From a virus: a DNA stretch of 24,063 nucleotides. Within the stretch, counting starts at the first letter, position 1; each line of letters opens with the position of its first letter. The notes beneath the pieces were generated by a model. The model was given only the letters and a program-made list of their open reading frames with translations, was not told the DNA's origin and did no database searches. The position numbers and the translations under genes are program-made. Positions 1 through 6,772 of this stretch are shown in pieces. Location of the stretch: positions 1 through 24,063 of IMG/VR virus record IMGVR_UViG_3300011407_000002; one strand, written 5' to 3'.

Positions 1-1
1 C

Positions 2-1552
2 GTCAACCCGAACGGGTCGTACCACGATCAGCTCCTGCACTGCCCCGCGAACGCCCCCGAGAAGCAGATCGACATCCCGGCCCGCCTTGTCGCCTCTCCG
101 ACCGATCTGGCGAAGGACCTTCAAGAGCACGGCGTCGCGCTCCGTAACGTGCCGAAGTTCGCCCTGTGGATGGTCTGCTCGGAAGAAATCTACTCGGCGT
201 CGAAGAAGCCCCCGTCCATGTCGTTTGAACAGTTCGGCTGGAATTCCAAGGGGTTCTTGTGGGGCGATCGGCTCTTGACGCCAGCCGGAACGGAGCGGCC
301 CCGCATCCCGCCCGCGCTCGGGCAACGAGTGAAGCATTTCCAGCCGCAAGGCTCGCTGGAGAGCTGGAAGGGAGCATCGCAAGCCCTGCTCTCCGAGAAC
401 TTCCCGCTCCAGCGCCTCGCCTTGCTCGGCAGCTTCGCCGCGCCCCTGATGCCCATTATGTCCCCCGACGAAGGCGGAGCGGTCCTGCATTTCGTGTCGG
501 CCGATTCCGGGACGGGTAAGAGTACAGGCCTCAAAGTCGCCGCCTCGGTATGGGGGAACGCCCTCGGGCTCCAATGCACGCTCGCCGACACCAAGGCCTC
601 GACCGGAATACAGTGGGGGATGCTCGGCAATCTGCCTCCGATCTTCGACGAGCTGGTCATGCGCAAGGCGGACGAAGCCGAGAACCTGCTTCGCCTCTTC
701 ACAACGGGCGTCGATAAGGCCCGCGCCGCGCGGGACGGGGAGGGGCTGCGCAAGGCGTCCTCGTGGAACACGCTGATGATCTCGGCCGGCAACGCCTCGC
801 TGGTCCATACCGTCACCGCGGCCTCGAGGTCGAGCGCCATGGCGGAACGGGTGCTCGAATTCGAGGTCGAGATGCCGCCCGTCTCGTCCATGGACTTGCT
901 GCGAGGGCAGCGGATGCGGAACCAAGTGCAAGCCAATTGCGGGCACGCCGGGCTGCTCTACCTTCAGGCGCTCGTCGCGCAAAGAGCGGGCCTCCGTGAG
1001 TCCATGGAGACCCTGGAGGCTGTCTTGCGGGAGATGTACCCGCAGTGGGGGTCGAACCGGCGTTACTGGCTCCGCGCGCTCTCGGCGATGCTGCTCGGGG
1101 GCAATCTCGCGAACAGCTTGGGGCTGATCGACTTCGACCCGATGGGGGTCGTCGAGCACGCCGCGAACCTGCTCGATACCCGGCACGTCGCGGAAGGCCG
1201 CAAGCCCGACGCCGAGGAACTGCTGGCGACCTACCTGGACGCGCATCTCGTGCAAACGCTAGTGGTCGAGCAGTTCGGCGGAAGCATCCGGGTGGTCGAG
1301 GCTCCGCACGGCGACTTGCTCATCCGCAAGGACTTGACTGGCACATGCCAGATTTCCAAGGTTCACTTCCGCAACTGGCTCTCTTCGCGCGACCAGAACC
1401 CCGACAAGGTTGTGCAGGCGTTGAGGGATCGGGGAAGCATGGCCTCGCACGATCGCCGCGCCTATCTCGGCGCGGGGACGCAGTTCACTGGGGGGCAGGT
1501 TCATGTCCTGGAATTGACGCTTTCAGCTTCTCGAACTCCAGCTTCAAGCTAG
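2..1552 (+). CDS. DUF927-type P-loop ATPase / replicative helicase-like protein (5' partial)
   Basis: The reading frame is open from base 2, so the true start lies left of the window; 516 residues are visible. Counting from the edge, there is a Walker A motif GTGKST at residues 170-175, a Walker B-like PPIFDE with D216-E217, and a sensor-1-like SAGN with N264. This layout, and the stretch just before Walker A, match the DUF927/Cch-like helicase family. In phages and mobile elements that family often sits behind a primase domain and acts in replication initiation. Any primase domain would be outside the window. It is the only plus-strand gene here and converges on the late region, as expected for a replication gene facing a structural operon. 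Its last 68 bases overlap the end of the minus-strand gene at 1485. ATPase assignment is firm; the helicase role is inferred from the family. Confidence 0.85.
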   Translation, partial: VNPNGSYHDQLLHCPANAPEKQIDIPARLVASPTDLAKDLQEHGVALRNVPKFALWMVCSEEIYSASKKPPSMSFEQFGWNSKGFLWGDRLLTPAGTERPRIPPALGQRVKHFQPQGSLESWKGASQALLSENFPLQRLALLGSFAAPLMPIMSPDEGGAVLHFVSADSGTGKSTGLKVAASVWGNALGLQCTLADTKASTGIQWGMLGNLPPIFDELVMRKADEAENLLRLFTTGVDKARAARDGEGLRKASSWNTLMISAGNASLVHTVTAASRSSAMAERVLEFEVEMPPVSSMDLLRGQRMRNQVQANCGHAGLLYLQALVAQRAGLRESMETLEAVLREMYPQWGSNRRYWLRALSAMLLGGNLANSLGLIDFDPMGVVEHAANLLDTRHVAEGRKPDAEELLATYLDAHLVQTLVVEQFGGSIRVVEAPHGDLLIRKDLTGTCQISKVHFRNWLSSRDQNPDKVVQALRDRGSMASHDRRAYLGAGTQFTGGQVHVLELTLSASRTPASS

Positions 1553-1847
1553 CCCAAGCGGTCAGATCGACTTGGGTGCGAAGCCGGTTCTCGTCCACCT
1601 TCAATTGCGCGTCGATCACCTTGGAGGCGGCGAGGTTCTTCGCCTTCACCACGGTGTCGAACACATCGTCGGACGTGTCGGGGAGGTGCAAGTCCAGCAC
1701 CCTCTCGAGGTGGGCGAGTGCCTTGGGGACAAGAACATCGGCCAGCTTCTGCGCGGGCGTTAGCTGAACAACATCCCGGTCGCGAACCCCTTCGCCTGGA
1801 GCTCCGGGAGCTGACGGGAAAGGCGACGGCCAATATCCGTCCTCCAC
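1485..1847 (-). CDS. small helical protein of unknown function, last gene of the late region
   Basis: The C-terminal 90 or so residues look like a genuine protein: two or three charged amphipathic helices, with a segment around KVDENRLR that resembles small phage proteins sometimes found near terminase genes (weak memory-based resemblance only). The start is unclear. No ATG lies in frame near the stop of the ATP-grasp gene at 1760; a GTG at 1847 would give 120 aa with an 88-bp overlap, and a GTG at 1700 would give 71 aa, but neither has a convincing ribosome site. The 3' end overlaps the convergent plus-strand ATPase gene by 68 bp. It could be a small DNA-packaging or regulatory factor, but no function can be assigned. 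Confidence 0.5.
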   Translation of the reverse strand: MEDGYWPSPFPSAPGAPGEGVRDRDVVQLTPAQKLADVLVPKALAHLERVLDLHLPDTSDDVFDTVVKAKNLAASKVIDAQLKVDENRLRTQVDLTAWASLKLEFEKLKASIPGHEPAPQ

Positions 1848-3058
1848 ATGGCGGAGTTTGGAATAGTGAGGCCGTTCAAACGGGCGTAGGCCGCCTCCCT
1901 CGCGCCCTGCACCGTCGCGCTTGTCCCCGTCGCGACCAGGATGTAATCCCCCGCCGTCACGATCAGCTTTTCCTTTCCCTGGCAGGTCTCCACTTCGCCC
2001 AGGGAGCACTCGCACAGATGGAGGTTCTGCCAATTCCGGGTCGTTATGCCGAAGATCGGGACGCCGACGACTTCTTTTTTTGTCAGGTGGGAGTACGGGT
2101 AATCCGGAATCGACAGCACTACCCCCACCGCCACCTTGCTTTCCGAAAACAAGTCGAAGGGCTTCCCCTGGGTTAAAGTCATCATCCACTCGATGAAATC
2201 CCCGTTGTAGAGAGCGGCCTGGATATTCGTCGTGGGCCACCCCGAGCGCATCGTGAACTCCAGGGGCCATGGCTTGCCCTTGTCGTCGATGATGCAGTTC
2301 ACGTCGATGTTACCGCAATAGCCGATCGCCTCCAACTGAGGGGTCAAGGGGCGAAGCATCATGTCGGCCAGCTTCGATTTGCGCACGAAGCGCATGACGG
2401 TGCCCTGCTCGCCGGTGTTGCAGCCGAGGTCGCCGTTCATCAACTTCTTGAACTCCCAATTCTCCTCGAATTGTCGATGCCAGCCGCCTGGCCCGAACCA
2501 CCCCGAGACGGCCATCTCTGTCCCGCCGACGAAATCCTGTAGGATGAATGCCTCTTTGAGCGTGTCCGCCTTCTTCCATCGGTTGAGCATGTAGATCAGG
2601 TCATCGGGCGACTTCGACACGTAGGAGAGGGACTTGTTCTCCCCGCCCGTCTTCGACACGTAGCGTTTCAACGTCTTCTTCACGTGCCGGATCGCGGCGT
2701 CGTAATCGGTGAATTCCTTGCAGGGCAAGGTGTCGATCTTCGCCTTGCGCAGCACGGCGTCGCCGACGGTGCGATCGGTCTCCCACGCCGCCTGCTCTCG
2801 GGTGCAGCCGATGAAGGGAATGCCCTTGCTCTGGCACTGCTCGGCGGCGCGAAGGTATTTGGTGTTCGACGGGAAGTAGACCAGATCGGCCCAGTTCAAC
2901 CAAGGCTGCCAGTCATCGACCCGTTCAACCAATCCCTTACCGATCTCGGCGAGGCGGGGGGTCGAGTGAAAGTACCATTTGACTTGATGGCCCTCTCGCA
3001 TCGCGCGCAGTGCAACATCGAGCGCGAGCGCGCCGTCGTCGATAATGAGGAGTCGCAT
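1760..3058 (-). CDS. PurD-like ATP-grasp ligase (phosphoribosylamine-glycine ligase fold)
   Basis: A 432-aa protein with the order of PurD: a Rossmann-like N-terminus (MRLLIIDDG), an ATP-grasp core with FVGGTE (E181), the signature GDLGCNTGEQGT at 209-220 matching the GD-GpNTGgmG block of GAR synthetase, and a C-terminal metal/substrate loop EFTMRSGWPT at 267-276. In bacterial PurD that last block reads EFN-RFGDPE, so N has become T and the D/E pair is lost. An ATP-dependent ligase is well supported; true glycinamide ribonucleotide synthesis is doubtful, and the acceptor may differ. Start chosen at 3058 because AGGA lies 7 nt upstream; the frame stays open further up but reads as non-protein. 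It overlaps the winged-helix gene before it by 163 bp. An alternative role is amino-acid ligation to a nucleotide or a base-modification precursor. Confidence 0.8.
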   Translation of the reverse strand: MRLLIIDDGALALDVALRAMREGHQVKWYFHSTPRLAEIGKGLVERVDDWQPWLNWADLVYFPSNTKYLRAAEQCQSKGIPFIGCTREQAAWETDRTVGDAVLRKAKIDTLPCKEFTDYDAAIRHVKKTLKRYVSKTGGENKSLSYVSKSPDDLIYMLNRWKKADTLKEAFILQDFVGGTEMAVSGWFGPGGWHRQFEENWEFKKLMNGDLGCNTGEQGTVMRFVRKSKLADMMLRPLTPQLEAIGYCGNIDVNCIIDDKGKPWPLEFTMRSGWPTTNIQAALYNGDFIEWMMTLTQGKPFDLFSESKVAVGVVLSIPDYPYSHLTKKEVVGVPIFGITTRNWQNLHLCECSLGEVETCQGKEKLIVTAGDYILVATGTSATVQGAREAAYARLNGLTIPNSAMWRTDIGRRLSRQLPELQAKGFATGMLFS

Positions 3059-3321
3059 GGGATGATCCTGACGTAGCCCCCGGAGCACTCCAGGGTCGAG
3101 CCCACCGCCTCCAGCCGGCGACGAAGGGACATGAGCCGCACCCGGATGTCGCCCAAGGCGGAGTTCGGCCCGCCTTCGGGGAGGTCCCCCCAAACGATGT
3201 CGAGCAGCTCGGGGATGGTTCTTGCCTTTATCACGAGAGCCGTGGCGATGCGAAAGAGCTGCTTGGAGAGTTTCACCCCGCCGAGGGTGCGGGTTTTGAA
3301 GTTCGCGACCGTACCGATCAT
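2896..3321 (-). CDS. OmpR/PhoB-type winged-helix DNA-binding protein, no receiver domain
   Basis: The 141-aa product has, in residues about 18-86, the pattern of a Trans_reg_C winged helix: LLDIVWGDLP, then a recognition-helix region with IRVRLMSLRRRLE and the closing hairpin GGYVRI. There is no receiver domain with a phosphorylatable Asp, so it is a stand-alone DNA binder, perhaps a late-gene or host regulator. Its start ATG overlaps the TGA of the preceding small membrane protein gene (ATGA), suggesting translational coupling. The last 50 or so residues lie over the start of the ATP-grasp gene in another frame and look low in protein character, so the real C-terminus may be a non-conserved tail. 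Family call is from motif reading only. Confidence 0.6.
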   Translation of the reverse strand: MIGTVANFKTRTLGGVKLSKQLFRIATALVIKARTIPELLDIVWGDLPEGGPNSALGDIRVRLMSLRRRLEAVGSTLECSGGYVRIIPCDSSLSTTARSRSMLHCARCERAIKSNGTFTRPPASPRSVRDWLNGSMTGSLG

Positions 3322-3503
3322 GGTTTGATCCAGGCGATGAACTTGTCGAGCGTGAACGTGAACGCGGTGCCAATGGCGACGAAGCCGCCCGTCACCCAAT
3401 GCTGCCACGTTTCAACACGCGCGAGACGCTTCGGGATGCCTTCGAATAGCGCCTCGATCCGAGCAAGGCGCTCAAACAGCTCGTCCTCACGCTCCGGGGT
3501 CAT
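3318..3503 (-). CDS. XhlA-like small membrane protein (possible holin accessory)
   Basis: 61 aa. An N-terminal charged helix with a heptad-like pattern (ERLARIEALFEGIPKRLARVE) is followed by one hydrophobic segment, about residues 36-55, and a short basic end. This is the architecture of XhlA-type haemolysin/holin accessory proteins and of several phage membrane anchors. A GGAAGG ribosome site lies about 8 nt upstream of the ATG. It overlaps the previous 46-aa gene by 17 bp and the next gene by 4 bp (ATGA), so it is part of a coupled string. Membrane location is well supported; a role in lysis is inferred and uncertain, because a separate lysis cassette lies at 20.5-21.7 kb. Confidence 0.6.
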   Translation of the reverse strand: MTPEREDELFERLARIEALFEGIPKRLARVETWQHWVTGGFVAIGTAFTFTLDKFIAWIKP

Positions 3504-3627
3504 CTCCGCGCGCCTTCCACTTATAGGGGTAGTCGAGAAAGTCCAAGAGGGCGGCGTAAGCCGGGGCCGAGACGATCGCGCCCGCGGCGAAAGCGAACAT
3601 GCCGACGAAAACAGTTGTCCAGTTCAT
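3487..3627 (-). CDS. 46-aa single-helix membrane protein
   Basis: A very short gene. The product starts MNWTTVFVGMFAFAAGAIVS, so residues about 4-30 form one hydrophobic helix, followed by a polar tail with DYPYKWKARGDD. The ATG overlaps the stop of the large virion gene before it (ATGA), a common coupling arrangement, and the gene overlaps the following XhlA-like gene by 17 bp. It may be a holin, a pinholin partner or a membrane anchor. Nothing beyond one membrane segment and its position next to another small membrane protein supports a function. Confidence 0.55.
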   Translation of the reverse strand: MNWTTVFVGMFAFAAGAIVSAPAYAALLDFLDYPYKWKARGDDPGA

Positions 3628-5888
3628 TGCGGGCCTCCGTAGGGAGACGACTTCTTCGGGATGGTACGCGCGCCGACGGCCTTGTCGAGCCCCATCTGCT
3701 CGCCCACCCACTCGGAAAGTCGGTTGCCCCCGGCTTCGACCGGACCTTCCGGCTTGCGCATCCGCCGCGTATGCTCGGCGCGACCGTATCGCCGCGCGGT
3801 CGCCTCGCGCCGTTCGGGCGTCGCCGCATTGTAGACCCCGAGCCCGCTCGCCGAGGCGGCACCGAGCATCTTCACGAGGGCGGAAGGGATGCTCTCGTCG
3901 GTCTGCATATCCTTCCACGCGCCATCAGCAGCCTGATAGGGCTGGACCCCGAGGCGCAAGAGATGGTCGAGCGACTGCGCGGTCTGTCGGATCGACGCCT
4001 GCACCATGCTCTCGTCCATGTCGCGGGTGCGGATCGCCTTGCCTGTGAACAGGTTCCGGTTCGCCCACTGCTCGATGAAGAACTTCGTCGCTGGGGCGAG
4101 GCCGAATGCGAGCTGCGCCAGTGAGGTAACGTCCGCGGTCCCGTTCTGCACCTTCTCGGCGGCCTCCACGACAGCGAGCGGCCCGAAGCCGATAAGCTTG
4201 GGGGCCTTCTTCTCGTCTCCGAACTTGCCCCGGAGCAAGGTGTTCGCCCCCTGGAGCCCTTCCCAAAGCACGTAGGTCGCGAAGAGCGCGCCCACGCCGT
4301 CCATCTGTTGCGCGGCCGTCGTCGCCCGGCCCAGCCCGAACGCATCGCCGAGAGCGGCCCCCCAGGACCGCAACCGGCCATAGTGATACCGGCTGAATTG
4401 AGCAATAGCCGGGTTCTGGAAGGCATGGCTCAAGAGGCGGCTTTCCAGCACGCGCTCGGGGATGCGATAGTTCGGCACGTGCCGCTCGATTTCCTTGATC
4501 GCGGCCTTCGACGAGTATCCCTTGGCGACGAGCTCCTGATACCGCTCGAGCATGAACACGTCGCCGGTTGTCCACAGCGAGCGGTTCGACCACTTGTAAA
4601 CGTTGCTGACCCCGTTCGACACCGGGTTGTTCTGCATCGCCAGCTTCATGGTTTTCCAGTCGGGAAAGCCAGCGGAGCGCGCCATGTTCGCGGCGACTTC
4701 GGGGTTCGCGTCGAGCCCTTGCCCGAACTTGTTCAGAAGCTGCTCGTAAAATTTCGCGTTGTCGAGCGAGCCCGAGATGAGCGCGCCACCATCCCGCAAG
4801 AACGCCTTGAACGTCGCGTCCTGCGTGGTGACGGACTCCAGGGCGCTTTGAAAGCCCCGCGCACGTGAGGGGACATTGGTCGGGTTGAAGTTCCCCCATC
4901 CGCGCGACACGACAGCGTGCAAGGCGACGTTCGTCGCATGGACAAGCGGCGACCAGAACATCGCCTGCACGAAGTAGCGGTTCGCCGCCGCCAAAGAGTT
5001 CTCGATCCCGCTGCGCTGGATGCCGGCGAAGTCGTCGAGAGCTTCGGCGATCCGAGGCTCCATGACATAGCCGTTGAAGTTCGGGTTCTTCGGCGTCTTC
5101 CAGCCTTCCGGGTGCAGGTTCGACCCGGCGCGGGTGCTATTCTGTTGAAACCACTCGGTCGATTTGATTTCCTTCAACAGCTCGGCGTTGCGCACCGCCC
5201 CGCGGAGACGCTGCACGTTCTCGGCCGTGTTCGCGAAGGCCGACTTGTTGTAGCGATAGGGGGTCTCGGCCTCGATCTCTCGAGTGAAGGCGGTGCTGAA
5301 CCTCCAAGGCTGCCCGTCGTGCTCGATAATCTCCCCGACCTTGGGTTGCGCACTGCCCTTCGTCGGAGCCCAGCCGTCCACGGTCTGTCCCGGCTTCCCT
5401 CCAGACCACGTGCGAAGGTTGCCGTCGGCGTCGATGCTGACGACGCGCCGATCGCCGGCACGGTTTTCGATCGCGAAGAGCGAGCGTTGCTCCAGCGAAG
5501 GAGCAGAAGTCGGGATGCCTCGTTTAAGCTCCCCGACCGGCCCGCCGACGAGAAAGTCCGTACCGGGCAAGGAAGGGTCGCCCGGCCCGCGGTCGGGTTC
5601 GACCCCCTTCACTACCCTGTGCATGTAGCCCGATCGCTCGGTCGGGTCGATCACGTCACCCAGGTCCACTTCGAGGGACTTGGCTCGCGCATAGAGCCGT
5701 GCTTCCTCGGCCTTCAATGGCGCGACGTGTGCGTCCCAAAGCTTCCGCTCGGTAGGGTCGAGCGTGATCGAAGGGTCGCGCTCCCCGAATGCGTATAAAC
5801 GCTCTTGAATAGCCTGCGGGGTTTTCGTCGGCACTTCCTGCCGGGGGGTCGAGGTTTGCTGGAGGGAACCGTCGCCGCCCGGAGCCAT
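3624..5888 (-). CDS. large putative internal/ejected virion protein, C-terminal part (754 aa)
   Basis: A 754-aa, largely helical protein without cysteine-rich or obvious catalytic motifs. The middle (around residues 305-330, FWSPLVHATNVALHAVVSRG) resembles the helical parts of very large phage polyvalent proteins, and a second aliphatic region lies near residues 520-545. Size, position behind the lysozyme and FDDLVP-repeat genes, and neighbours suggest a DNA-ejection or internal core protein. The ATG at 5888 has no good ribosome site. The preceding frame overlaps it by 175 bp and is offset by -1, so this is probably the continuation of the protein that starts at 6769, giving about 1,040 aa in all. 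The separate start is therefore doubtful although the coding frame itself is secure. Confidence 0.7.
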   Translation of the reverse strand: MAPGGDGSLQQTSTPRQEVPTKTPQAIQERLYAFGERDPSITLDPTERKLWDAHVAPLKAEEARLYARAKSLEVDLGDVIDPTERSGYMHRVVKGVEPDRGPGDPSLPGTDFLVGGPVGELKRGIPTSAPSLEQRSLFAIENRAGDRRVVSIDADGNLRTWSGGKPGQTVDGWAPTKGSAQPKVGEIIEHDGQPWRFSTAFTREIEAETPYRYNKSAFANTAENVQRLRGAVRNAELLKEIKSTEWFQQNSTRAGSNLHPEGWKTPKNPNFNGYVMEPRIAEALDDFAGIQRSGIENSLAAANRYFVQAMFWSPLVHATNVALHAVVSRGWGNFNPTNVPSRARGFQSALESVTTQDATFKAFLRDGGALISGSLDNAKFYEQLLNKFGQGLDANPEVAANMARSAGFPDWKTMKLAMQNNPVSNGVSNVYKWSNRSLWTTGDVFMLERYQELVAKGYSSKAAIKEIERHVPNYRIPERVLESRLLSHAFQNPAIAQFSRYHYGRLRSWGAALGDAFGLGRATTAAQQMDGVGALFATYVLWEGLQGANTLLRGKFGDEKKAPKLIGFGPLAVVEAAEKVQNGTADVTSLAQLAFGLAPATKFFIEQWANRNLFTGKAIRTRDMDESMVQASIRQTAQSLDHLLRLGVQPYQAADGAWKDMQTDESIPSALVKMLGAASASGLGVYNAATPERREATARRYGRAEHTRRMRKPEGPVEAGGNRLSEWVGEQMGLDKAVGARTIPKKSSPYGGPQ

Positions 5889-6769
5889 GCCGTGATCTTG
5901 CTCGGCTGCTTCGGGGGAGCAGGAACAGGCGGCATCTGCGCGGCCATAGCGTCGCCGCGCTGGCGCATTTCGATCATGTCGGCTTGCGCCGCGGTGCGGG
6001 TCGAGTACAGGTCATCCGCCAACTGTCCGACCTGCTCTGCGTGCGTCACGGCGGGCTCGACCGGAACCTGCCGCCCGCGCAAGTCGCGCACGGTCCGAAC
6101 GGTGTTGCTGACCCCCGAGCCCGCAATCGCGCCGGCAACGCCGCCCAGGAGCGCCCCCGGCGTGCCGCCGATGTCCGCGCCGGCCTGCGAGCCCGCGCCT
6201 ATAAAGCCGGCCTGGAGCGCCTTGCGCGCGACGCTCTGCGGCCCCATCGCAACAAGCGGGACCACTTGCGCGATTGCCCCGAAATACTTCCCCGGCGTCG
6301 TTTGCGGCGTATGGACGGGCAAGCCTTTCGACTGCGCGTAGCCTTCGATGTCGCTGGTCGTGGGAAGCTGGAATGCCGGCTTCGTGCTCTCCGCGACCTT
6401 GCCCCCGAGCGCGCGCACGATCGGGCTCACTGTGTGCTGGAGCCCCCATTCGACACCTTGCCGGCCGAGCTCGGGAATGTCGCCGAGCATCCCGGGGATC
6501 GACATGACGCCGCGCGCGAGGCTGGAGCCTACCGACTTGGTAATGTCCTCTGCATAGGACATTTGGCGTTGCGCAGGGGGCGCGTTCGGGGTAGAAAGGG
6601 CCTGTCGCGTTGGGTTGACTGTCCCATGTGACGTTTCCTCTCTAGACTTCGGGTCGCCTTGTGCGACCCCTTTTTTTGGCACGAGGTCGTCGAACCTGCC
6701 CCCTTTCGAGGGCACGAGGTCGTCGAACGCCCCCTTCTTCTGGGGCACCAGGTCGTCGAACATTCCCAT
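5714..6769 (-). CDS. FDDLVP-repeat virion protein, N-terminal part
   Basis: The first 34 residues hold three FDDLVP repeats with an 11-residue period, a feature of the N-termini of long phage virion proteins. A Pro/Ser linker follows, then helical and Gly/Ala-rich segments near residues 190-220 (GALLGGVAGAIAGSG) that look like glycine-zipper membrane-active helices. The last ~60 residues (after about 290) are strongly basic and read like an out-of-frame translation; they overlap the next 754-aa frame. The real protein most likely changes frame near a C5 run at 5913-5917 and continues into that frame. The ATG at 6769 lies 3 nt after the stop of the previous gene. A role as an ejected internal virion protein is inferred. 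Confidence 0.7.
   Translation of the reverse strand: MGMFDDLVPQKKGAFDDLVPSKGGRFDDLVPKKGVAQGDPKSREETSHGTVNPTRQALSTPNAPPAQRQMSYAEDITKSVGSSLARGVMSIPGMLGDIPELGRQGVEWGLQHTVSPIVRALGGKVAESTKPAFQLPTTSDIEGYAQSKGLPVHTPQTTPGKYFGAIAQVVPLVAMGPQSVARKALQAGFIGAGSQAGADIGGTPGALLGGVAGAIAGSGVSNTVRTVRDLRGRQVPVEPAVTHAEQVGQLADDLYSTRTAAQADMIEMRQRGDAMAAQMPPVPAPPKQPSKITAWLRAATVPSSKPRPPGRKCRRKPRRLFKSVYTHSGSATLRSRSTLPSGSFGTHTSRH
6668..6760 (-). repeat. three FDDLVP coding repeats
   Basis: A 33-bp periodic segment encodes three FDDLVP motifs spaced by 11 residues at the very N-terminus of the long virion protein. The spacers are Lys/Gly-rich. Similar short motifs occur at the ends of very large phage proteins and may serve packing into the capsid or docking to a partner. 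Confidence 0.7.
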
Positions 6770-6772
6770 CGG

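Noticed and set aside
1553-1576. CCCAAG/CTTGGG inverted repeat just after the stop of the plus-strand ATPase gene, as a terminator.
   Set aside because: The stem is 6 bp with a 12-nt loop, no T-run follows, and the site lies inside the coding frame of the minus-strand gene.
3041-3058. Response-regulator receiver domain, suggested by MRLLIIDDG next to the winged helix.
   Set aside because: The rest of the protein has clear PurD-like ATP-grasp blocks and lacks the receiver's Asp/Lys order; it is also in a different frame and downstream of the winged helix rather than upstream.
3059-3373. N-terminal extension of the ATP-grasp gene to 3373.
   Set aside because: The extension is Arg/Pro/His-rich and overlaps the winged-helix gene; the internal ATG at 3058 has AGGA at good distance and begins a proper beta strand.
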